IMG/VR virus record: IMGVR_UViG_3300030328_002868
Coordinates: 1-20,533 of that record
DNA length: 20,533 nucleotides
DNA from: a virus
Strand: one strand, 5' to 3'
The notes beneath the pieces are model-generated. The model searched no databases and was not told the origin of the DNA. It saw nothing but the letters and a program-made list of their open reading frames with translations. Of the stretch, positions 15,267 through 19,836 are shown piece after piece. The translations under genes and the position numbers were made by a program. The stretch's first letter is position 1. Every line of letters begins with the position of its first letter.

Positions 15267-15989
15267 GTGGAGATACCAGAAATACCTAAAATTGGTATTC
15301 GTAATATAAAAATTCAGGAAGTACCAGTTAGGCCGTCTTATTTAGATATAGAGGTGCCCGGTTGCAGCTATCAGCATCGTGATCAGAATTTACAACCAAA
15401 GCTCTTAATTACAGATCCCGGCGGAGTTTATTCTAATTGCCCCGGTGGTGCTGGCATACCTAGTTATTATCCGATGGACTGGAACTCTAAGGATATAAAG
15501 GTTATAGAAGAAAAACCCGTTGCTAGTAATGACCCGCCTCCACCTCCTGAGACAAAGACGGAGAAGTCAACAATTCCAGAGATTGAAAAGGAAGATGTTG
15601 AATGCCCAAATCCAAATAAGAACAATCCCCGCATAGGAGATATAGCGGCTAACGGGAAAGAAAAGGTTTCAGGGTTTGAGCTTAGTTCTGATGGTCAAAC
15701 TTGCCTTGTCGTCTATGAGCCAATTGGTGCTATTCAGCAATATTTGCCAGCGCCTACTACTGTTACTACTACAAGTGTGATCGCTTCGGCGGCGGTAGTT
15801 AGTTCCGTTTTAGCCAAGCCCTTAGCCGACCTAATTTTAAAAATAATACGGCCAAGTATTAAAAAATTGATTACTACTGCTCAAACAAAGATTTTTCGAA
15901 AACCCCCCAAGGTAGTTTCATATCGTGAAAAGTTGATGGCTCAAAGAGTGAAGAATAGGGCTGTACGTCTTTTAAAAAAAGGTTGGTAG
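15267..15989 (+). CDS. Cyanophage-type membrane-associated protein of unknown function
   Basis: This 240-residue protein starts at GTG 15267, immediately after the previous stop. It has three parts. The N-terminal part has repeated 'EIPEIPKIGIRNIKIQEVPVRPSYLDIEVPGC' followed by 'NLQPKLLITDPGGVYSNCPG' and 'SYYPMDWNSKD'. A Pro-rich stretch lies near residue 90. The C-terminal part has 'QQYLPAPTTVTTTSVIASAAVV', a membrane helix (about 165-190) and a very basic tail ('YREKLMAQRVKNRAVRLLKKGW'). I recall proteins with this layout in marine cyanophages, but no function. The last 116 bases overlap the 3' end of the opposite-strand gene 15874-16581. Confidence 0.65.
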   Translation: MEIPEIPKIGIRNIKIQEVPVRPSYLDIEVPGCSYQHRDQNLQPKLLITDPGGVYSNCPGGAGIPSYYPMDWNSKDIKVIEEKPVASNDPPPPPETKTEKSTIPEIEKEDVECPNPNKNNPRIGDIAANGKEKVSGFELSSDGQTCLVVYEPIGAIQQYLPAPTTVTTTSVIASAAVVSSVLAKPLADLILKIIRPSIKKLITTAQTKIFRKPPKVVSYREKLMAQRVKNRAVRLLKKGW

Positions 15990-16581
15990 ATTTTATTTCG
16001 TGCTTATGCGGTAAGACTTGATTTGGTAAAACGGTGACTTCAATATCTTCACAGGTTACGGCGCTAGGACTCCCCGGACGGAAGCGGACGCCAAGCTTGA
16101 GTTGTTCGGCGCATATCTTGAGACGATGCAAACTTACCTCTAATGAAGTCTTGGTATATAGCAACTCTTGATTCTTGATATTCGTTTGAACGGCTTGATG
16201 GCAAAGGTCAACACCTCTACCCAGTGGAATGCTGAACTGTAAACTTGCGCCCCAATTGAGAGCATAATTATCCTTCTCAAAGCGGGGAATCTCACTGTGG
16301 TACAGGACTTCTCCACTGTCCGAATATATGGGCGTTCTCGTAACAGTTTCCTTTGGTCTTGCAAAGCTGTGCGAATTTACAACATACGGCGAGAAACTAA
16401 CGGACGGGGTGGTGCATTGAATACCCTGCGAATAGCGCATAACTGTGCCACTTGACGGGATTATTTGCGTAGCATTGTTGTTAACGACCCCACTAGAATT
16501 ACTTGAAGGCGATGCGACCGTTGTCGATGCTAAAACTGGGGTATGGCCACTTATTAAGAATATATAGGCTATTGCCCGAAT
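15874..16581 (-). CDS. Exported protein C of the minus-strand envelope cassette (start uncertain)
   Basis: A minus-strand frame open from an ATG at 16707. That start would give 42 extra residues lying in another frame over the preceding gene, and would bury the signal peptide. From an ATT at 16581 the protein is about 235 residues and begins with a normal export signal ('RAIAYIFLISGHTPVLA', cleavage likely before STT). The next part, 'STTVASPSSNSSGVVNNNATQIIPSSG...YSQGIQC', then 'NYALNWGASLQFSIPLGRGVDLCHQA', a helical 'LYTKTSLEVSLHRLKICAEQLKLGVRF', and 'APHKHEI'-like 'LPHKHEIKS', match a cyanophage protein type I recall. About 40 residues after this match overlap the plus-strand gene. The start codon is non-canonical or mis-sequenced; no ATG/GTG/TTG is near. 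Confidence 0.6.
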   Translation of the reverse strand: MRAIAYIFLISGHTPVLASTTVASPSSNSSGVVNNNATQIIPSSGTVMRYSQGIQCTTPSVSFSPYVVNSHSFARPKETVTRTPIYSDSGEVLYHSEIPRFEKDNYALNWGASLQFSIPLGRGVDLCHQAVQTNIKNQELLYTKTSLEVSLHRLKICAEQLKLGVRFRPGSPSAVTCEDIEVTVLPNQVLPHKHEIKSTNLFLKDVQPYSSLFEPSTFHDMKLPWGVFEKSLFEQ

Positions 16582-17057
16582 ATACTGACTGACTCGCTGA
16601 CCTGCGTTGTTTCTACCGTCCTTTGTATTGTTGTTGTATTCTCTAACCCCGGTGCCGTTACATGTTCGATTAAAGAAAATGGGGCTGCCTCGTTTACTAT
16701 TTGCCATTGTGGAATTGATTCAAGTTGTGGCGAAGTCCATGAGAAATCAACGCCGCCTACTGTTTGTGTAGTTGTAGAAGTAGCAGAGGGATTTATTAAT
16801 GTTCCTGTCGTTGGTTCTACGTTCATTCCTGATGCTGAGTAAGTATATCCTGTGTTGTAAGAATGACTGGTCACTGTCTCACTTAGGACAGATGTAGAGG
16901 TTGAATTTATCCTCATCTCACCGCTACGAAATTGAGGAGTTAAAGGGGCTGCAATGGCTTTAGGTACTATTAAACTGCATAATGGTAATAAAGATAAAGC
17001 ACTAATAATAAAAGTGCTAGCGCAATGATTCCTAATATTGTTAATATCATTTGTCAC
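16569..17057 (-). CDS. Exported beta/Thr-rich protein B of the envelope cassette
   Basis: A 162-residue secreted or envelope protein. From GTG 17057 it has a short N-region and a hydrophobic export signal (about 15-36, 'FIISALSLLPLCSLIVPKAIA', cleavage likely after AIA). The mature part is rich in Thr/Ser, with alternating polar/nonpolar strands: 'TPQFRSGEMRINSTSTSVLSETVTSHSYNTGYTYSASGMNV', later 'WQIVNEAAPFSLIEHVTAPGLENTTTIQRTVETTQVSESVSIFGQ'. I recall this pattern in cyanophage proteins. It starts 1 nt after the stop of gene A (TAG-A-GTG), and its end overlaps the start of protein C. Another ATG at 17050 opens a separate small frame. Function unknown; a surface fibre or envelope-binding role is possible. 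Confidence 0.65.
   Translation of the reverse strand: MTNDINNIRNHCASTFIISALSLLPLCSLIVPKAIAAPLTPQFRSGEMRINSTSTSVLSETVTSHSYNTGYTYSASGMNVEPTTGTLINPSATSTTTQTVGGVDFSWTSPQLESIPQWQIVNEAAPFSLIEHVTAPGLENTTTIQRTVETTQVSESVSIFGQ
16970..17050 (-). CDS. Possible 26-residue hydrophobic micro-protein inside gene B
   Basis: In another frame of the gene B signal region, ATG 17050 opens a 26-residue product starting MILTILGIIALALLLLVLYL and ending in YYHYAV, stop TAA at 16972-16970. It is almost wholly hydrophobic and would be a single membrane helix. The ATG is 7 nt from the GTG of gene B, so ribosomes ending gene A could use either. It may be only a by-product of the AT-rich signal sequence read out of frame, so confidence is low. 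Confidence 0.25.
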   Translation of the reverse strand: MILTILGIIALALLLLVLYLYYHYAV

Positions 17058-17058
17058 T

Positions 17059-17547
17059 CTAATCTATTGTAATTTGACTTTGAATTGATCCGACTGCCGT
17101 ACTGTTCGCCCCTCCGGCAGTTAGAGAAATCACACCAGCGCTTGTGACCGACCCTGCGAGCGAACCAGCCACACCGCCGAGCGTGCTTGTTTGATTACTG
17201 AAATTGCCTACGGTGCCCACTGTTGGAGCGCTAGTTGGAACAGCATCACCTTGAATATATGAGCTGCTAAAACTGAAATTTTCTCCAGAAGTAGCATTCT
17301 GAGTTGCTGCAATGGTTCCCGGCGAATAAACCCCGCTGCTGATTGTTCCAGCGCTTAGGGTGCCTGCGGTGGTTCCATCGGTTACGTCTACACCCGTGCC
17401 CGAAATGCTGAAGGTGCTCGGAACCCTAGTGGCGGTAGTAGAAGCAGCGCCTACCGTGAGCTGAGCTGAAGAAGTGATTGAGTGCTGTATGTCTGAATAG
17501 GCAGGATTTGCTAGCAGAAATAAAGCGAATGGAAAGAGTCGTTTCAT
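17059..17547 (-). CDS. Exported beta/Gly-Ser-Thr-rich protein A of the envelope cassette
   Basis: This 162-residue protein has a classical signal peptide: MKRLFPFALFLLANPAYS, cleavage before Asp19. The mature chain begins 'DIQHSITSSAQLTVGAASTTATRVPSTFSISGTGVDV', continues with Gly/Ser/Thr-rich short strands ('FSFSSSYIQGDAVPT') and ends 'GNFSNQTSTLGGVAGSLAGSVTSAGVISLTAGGANSTAVGSIQSQITI'. No cysteine appears. It resembles a set of signal-peptide-bearing cyanophage proteins I remember only as uncharacterised. Its ATG overlaps the preceding stop (ATGA at 17544-17547). It may form a beta-helix or adhesive layer outside the inner membrane, or be attached to the virion. Confidence 0.7.
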   Translation of the reverse strand: MKRLFPFALFLLANPAYSDIQHSITSSAQLTVGAASTTATRVPSTFSISGTGVDVTDGTTAGTLSAGTISSGVYSPGTIAATQNATSGENFSFSSSYIQGDAVPTSAPTVGTVGNFSNQTSTLGGVAGSLAGSVTSAGVISLTAGGANSTAVGSIQSQITID

Positions 17548-17975
17548 GAGAGTTTGTCTAGGTCGTTAATACGTGTAGCGGTAGGTTGTTTGGTTATCAA
17601 CTCTATTGGCTGCTTAATGACTATGGTTTGTTGACCTCCTGCATTTCTTGCGCTCATTTGTTCGTCTTCTCTCTTCTTCTTTTTGTTGCCATTATTTGAT
17701 CCAACACTGATTCCCCAACCTGCAAGGATGTTTCCTAATAAACCCGCTGCGAAAGTCGAATCGATCCTTGGCTGATCTGGTATCTCAACGCCAAACATAT
17801 TTGTAGGCAATTTTATGTATCCGAGAGATAACACGCAGATACACCAAAAAAGAATAAATCCTTGCGCCGTGGTACTAACCAAGAACATTATTTTTTCTTG
17901 GTATTCGGGCTGATCTTCCTGAACCTTTACGGGTTTTGGTGATTCTTCTTTTTTGTTAGGTGTTTTTTCGACCAT
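17544..17975 (-). CDS. Membrane-anchored protein, first gene of the minus-strand envelope cassette
   Basis: This 143-residue protein heads the four-gene minus-strand block. Residues 1-28 are charged and Pro/Lys/Glu-rich. A membrane helix lies at about 30-55 ('MFLVSTTAQGFILFWCICVL...'). Then comes 'LPTNMFGVEIPDQPRIDSTFAAGLLGNILAGWGISVGSN', with a second hydrophobic stretch (about 74-91), and a Lys/Arg-rich, probably cytoplasmic, tail. A similar layout recurs in marine cyanophages without known function. It could be an anchor or holin-like partner for the exported proteins encoded after it. The 47 nt between it and the divergent gene 18023-18190 must contain its promoter. Confidence 0.65.
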   Translation of the reverse strand: MVEKTPNKKEESPKPVKVQEDQPEYQEKIMFLVSTTAQGFILFWCICVLSLGYIKLPTNMFGVEIPDQPRIDSTFAAGLLGNILAGWGISVGSNNGNKKKKREDEQMSARNAGGQQTIVIKQPIELITKQPTATRINDLDKLS

Positions 17976-18022
17976 ATGCAGGCGTAGTAAACTCTACCTA
18001 GTGTGGAGTAGTTTCTTCTAAT

Positions 18023-18190
18023 TTGCAATTGACTGAAGTTTTAGCCGCTCTTGTTTCAGGATTATTTGTCTTTGGAGCAATGAACGCAAAGAAAACCTCA
18101 GAACTCAATAGAGAGATATTCCAGCGATTAAATAAGTTGGAAACTACTCAAGCTCGATTAGAAGAAGCCATACGTCTACAAAGAAACTAA
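18023..18190 (+). CDS. Small membrane protein with coiled coil (55 aa)
   Basis: A plus-strand frame from TTG 18023 (no ATG or GTG start is available upstream before a stop at 17999). The product starts with the hydrophobic 'LTEVLAALVSGLFVFGAM' and continues with heptad-like 'KTSELNREIFQRLNKLETTQ', a short coiled coil, to the stop 18188-18190. The next ATG begins at once. This resembles the general layout of single-pass phage membrane proteins with a soluble coiled coil (XhlA-type or i-spanin-like), without sequence identity that I can name. Confidence 0.5.
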   Translation: MQLTEVLAALVSGLFVFGAMNAKKTSELNREIFQRLNKLETTQARLEEAIRLQRN

Positions 18191-18349
18191 ATGGAAGACA
18201 TTCTTTCTAGCCCGATCTTTTGGGCTGCTTTCGCTCTTGTCTCTGAATTGGTCGGAGCATCAAAGCTCAGACAGAACGGAATTATTGCCGTTATCTTCGA
18301 TGCTATTAAAAAAATGAAACCAAAGGAGAGCGACACAAGTGTCAAATGA
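18191..18349 (+). CDS. Small cyanophage-type protein (52 aa)
   Basis: ATG 18191 follows the preceding TAA directly. The product starts 'MEDILSSPIFWAAFALVSEL', then 'VGASKLRQNGIIAVIFDAIKKMKP', and ends with a charged tail. 'SPiFWa..AL.SEliG.sklk.NsiiqlI..ai..lKp' is a pattern I associate with short ORFs common in cyanophage genomes. The helix may be membrane-associated or amphipathic. Its last 11 bases overlap the next gene. Function unknown. Confidence 0.6.
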   Translation: MEDILSSPIFWAAFALVSELVGASKLRQNGIIAVIFDAIKKMKPKESDTSVK

Positions 18350-18566
18350 AATGGGCCCTGAGTGGGTAAAGGAAAATCAAAAACGCACTGAATTTATGAA
18401 TGAACTTTACGAGCTAGATGGCAGAGACGGCGACCATCCAAAAGCGGGGACTTATACAGGCCTATATGAAGAATATTTGATCTATCTCAAATGGTCGGGA
18501 TATTTTTATCCTGATATGCCTAGACAGAACAAAGCCCCTGTCCTAGGAACAAGGGCTCCGAACTAG
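18339..18566 (+). CDS. Conserved-looking cyanophage protein of unknown function (75 aa)
   Basis: A good ribosome binding site (AAAGGAGAG, 18322-18330) lies 8 nt before GTG 18339, favouring this start over ATG 18351. The product has 'EWVKENQKRTEFMNELYELDGRDGDHPKAGTYTGLYEEYL', a charged, soluble sequence with the pattern '...R.eFMd.~Y..~GRd.p.Hp..G.YTGL~~~yl' that recurs in small cyanophage genes. Function unknown. It overlaps the previous gene and ends 2 nt before the 3' end of the convergent gene 18569-18739. Confidence 0.6.
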   Translation: MSNEMGPEWVKENQKRTEFMNELYELDGRDGDHPKAGTYTGLYEEYLIYLKWSGYFYPDMPRQNKAPVLGTRAPN

Positions 18567-18568
18567 CG

Positions 18569-18739
18569 CTATCCAAATTCTATATCAAGAATTAGTTCAA
18601 CTAGGGTGGTTTTCTTTGCATGTAAATTTTTTCCTAAAATTCGTTCAAGTTGTTTATTAGGTAACCCCATCAAATAGAAGCGCCTTAGCTGTTTCTCTTC
18701 CAGAGGTGGAGGGCTTATATACACAAAGGGATTCTTCAT
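18569..18739 (-). CDS. Small soluble protein of unknown function (56 aa)
   Basis: A minus-strand ATG frame: 'MKNPFVYISPPPLEEKQLRR', then 'FYLMGLPNKQLERILGKNLH', then 'AKKTTLVELILDIEFG'. It would be basic and helical in its second half, with a helix-turn-helix-sized segment at 15-38, but no recognisable DNA-binding motif. It exactly fills the 198-nt gap between two plus-strand genes. No strong ribosome binding site was seen. No family recognised. Confidence 0.4.
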   Translation of the reverse strand: MKNPFVYISPPPLEEKQLRRFYLMGLPNKQLERILGKNLHAKKTTLVELILDIEFG

Positions 18740-18764
18740 AGCAATAATCTTTATTACTTCTAAT

Positions 18765-18965
18765 ATGCCGCCATATCAAGGAGAAACTAAACCATTGAAA
18801 CACCCTTTATATATTCGTGATTTCTTTGAAAATTTTGATGACGGCTGCCCTTACCATTTAAGTAGTTTGCACGAACTTCAGGAAGCGATAATGAAGGCAG
18901 ATCCAAGGATTTTAGATGGTGAGGCGGCATGGTTCAGAACTTGGAGCCAGTCAGGTAAGCGCTAA
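18765..18965 (+). CDS. Small cyanophage protein with FFENFD..CP motif (66 aa)
   Basis: This 66-residue protein starts at ATG 18765. 'YIRDFFENFDDGCPYHLSSLHELQEAI' is followed by 'ADPRILDGEAAWFRTWSQSGKR'. This 'ylkdFf.nFd.g.pHh..A~.~Le~.l...LL~.~a.Wf.~Wsq.gKr' pattern resembles a short domain found alone or attached to cyanophage lysozyme-like proteins. The catalytic part of a lysozyme is absent here, so lytic activity should not be assumed. It is the last plus-strand gene before the terminator at 19022-19075. Confidence 0.6.
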   Translation: MPPYQGETKPLKHPLYIRDFFENFDDGCPYHLSSLHELQEAIMKADPRILDGEAAWFRTWSQSGKR

Positions 18966-19021
18966 GACCTATTGCGTCAGCGTAGTAAAAAGATATGTTT
19001 GATATGGGTCTGCTACCTTTG

Positions 19022-19075
19022 CCCTCATCCCCTGCCGCTAGCTGAGCATGACTAGCGGTTAGAGGGTATTTTTTT
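19022..19075 (+). terminator. Factor-independent terminator closing the plus-strand side
   Basis: CCGCTAG (19035-19041) pairs with CTAGCGG (19052-19058) around a 10-nt loop. An outer CCCTC (19022-19026) pairs with GAGGG (19062-19066). Seven T follow at 19069-19075. It lies 57 nt after the stop of 18765-18965 and would terminate plus-strand transcripts before the minus-strand genes. Confidence 0.75.
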
Positions 19076-19086
19076 GTCAATTCTGA

Positions 19087-19236
19087 GCCGGGGGATGGAT
19101 CAGCTTCTTTCGAACTGCCTTGTTTTTCCCGTCAAGGGTGTTGTATAACTTTCAGCCTCCGCTGGTTTATACCTGTCCCCCTGTCAATCTCTTAACAAGG
19201 GCAGTACACTCAGCGGTTAGCATCAGGCTCCCCGGC
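19087..19236 (+). ncRNA. Candidate structured RNA in gene-free segment
   Basis: No convincing gene lies from 18966 to 19242. After the terminator, a nested set of stems is possible. GCCGGGG (19087-19093) pairs with CCCCGGC (19230-19236). AGCCT (19154-19158) pairs with AGGCT (19225-19229), directly next to the first stem's 3' arm. CCGCTG (19159-19164) pairs with CAGCGG (19211-19216). TAC-TGTCC (19170-19178, one bulge) pairs with GGGCAGTA (19199-19206). A side hairpin CCTTG/CAAGG lies at 19118-19137. G-U pairs favour plus-strand folding slightly. No known riboswitch, tmRNA or tRNA was recognised, and the transcribed strand is not established. Confidence 0.35.
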
Positions 19237-19242
19237 GTTGGA

Positions 19243-19464
19243 TTAAGTACCTCCTTGAAATTGGATTTCCCAGTCTTTAACCGTTGACCATTCAACAGTT
19301 GAGGCTTCGGCGCCTTTTCCTATATGAAGAAGATGAATGCATATCTCATGGTTGGCAATATCAACCGAGACACCATTTACATAAAACTCAGCGCCGTTGG
19401 GGTCAGTGACTAAAGCACCTTTGAGGACGTTTATATCAAAGGAATTGTTAGAGGAAATTTTCAT
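19243..19464 (-). CDS. Small protein of unknown function (73 aa)
   Basis: An ATG-started minus-strand frame. The product has a repeating beta pattern: 'FDINVLKGALVTDPNGAEFYVNGVSVDIANHEICIHLLHI', then 'STVEWSTVKDWEIQF'. It is acidic and soluble, probably a small beta-barrel or sandwich. No family was recognised. It lies after an intrinsic terminator that ends the upstream gene, so it needs its own promoter or read-through. It belongs to the minus-strand early-type side with the methyltransferase. Confidence 0.55.
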   Translation of the reverse strand: MKISSNNSFDINVLKGALVTDPNGAEFYVNGVSVDIANHEICIHLLHIGKGAEASTVEWSTVKDWEIQFQGGT

Positions 19465-19484
19465 AGTTATAAAAGCGAAAGAAT

Positions 19485-19508
19485 AAAAAAGCCCCTGGTT
19501 AGAGGGGC
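19485..19508 (-). terminator. Intrinsic terminator after the coiled-coil gene (minus strand)
   Basis: On the minus strand the sequence reads GCCCCT-CTAACC-AGGGGC followed by TTTTTT: stem arms 19503-19508 and 19491-19496, T-tract at 19485-19490. It lies 7 nt beyond the stop of 19516-19767, as expected for terminating that transcript. Confidence 0.8.
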
Positions 19509-19515
19509 AGGGTGA

Positions 19516-19767
19516 TTAGTTGATTGGGAAAAGTTCAACAACTTGCCTTTTTGCTGTGCTGAAAAGAAATGTGATGTCCTTAACAAGGAAGTCGATCTCT
19601 TTATTGTGCTCAGCTAGGCGGCGGCTGTAGTCCTGTCTGTAGTCTTCGAGGGATAGAGCCTTGTTTGCTGCCTTTGCTTCCAACTCTGCAATCTCTGCTT
19701 TTGCTTGTCTGTAATACTCTTTGTAATCAGCAAGTCTGGACTTCGAGTTGATTGTTTGAGTAATCAT
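19516..19767 (-). CDS. Small coiled-coil protein (83 aa)
   Basis: From ATG 19767 (ACAGG 7-12 nt upstream) the product is 83 residues. A longer frame upstream is excluded because it covers the promoter at 19808-19836; an ATG at 19803 would lie at the expected transcript start. The chain is charged and helical: 'RLADYKEYYRQAKAEIAELEAK', 'NKALSLEDYRQDYSRRLAEHNKEIDFLVKDI', then 'TAKRQVVELF'. It probably forms a coiled coil. No family recognised. With its own strong promoter and terminator it is a single-gene unit, typical of early phage genes. Confidence 0.65.
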   Translation of the reverse strand: MITQTINSKSRLADYKEYYRQAKAEIAELEAKAANKALSLEDYRQDYSRRLAEHNKEIDFLVKDITFLFSTAKRQVVELFPIN

Positions 19768-19807
19768 GTGATACCTGTTTGAAAGAAAGCCATCTCTGGC
19801 CATATTC

Positions 19808-19836
19808 AATATATATGAGAGTATACCCTTTGTCAA
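19808..19836 (-). promoter_or_regulatory. Near-consensus sigma70 promoter
   Basis: On the minus strand: perfect -35 TTGACA (19836-19831), 17-nt spacer, -10 TATATT (19813-19808; one mismatch to TATAAT). The expected transcript start is near 19801-19802, about 35 nt before the coiled-coil gene ATG at 19767. The -35 box overlaps the stop codon of the methyltransferase gene. Confidence 0.8.

Noticed and set aside
18765-18965. Endolysin
   Set aside because: The small protein resembles a domain seen with cyanophage lysozymes, but no catalytic domain or residues are present.
19087-19236. tRNA or tmRNA in the gene-free segment
   Set aside because: No cloverleaf, no proper T-arm GGTTCRA with pairing stem and no CCA-type end; a TTCGAA is present but without the needed stem.
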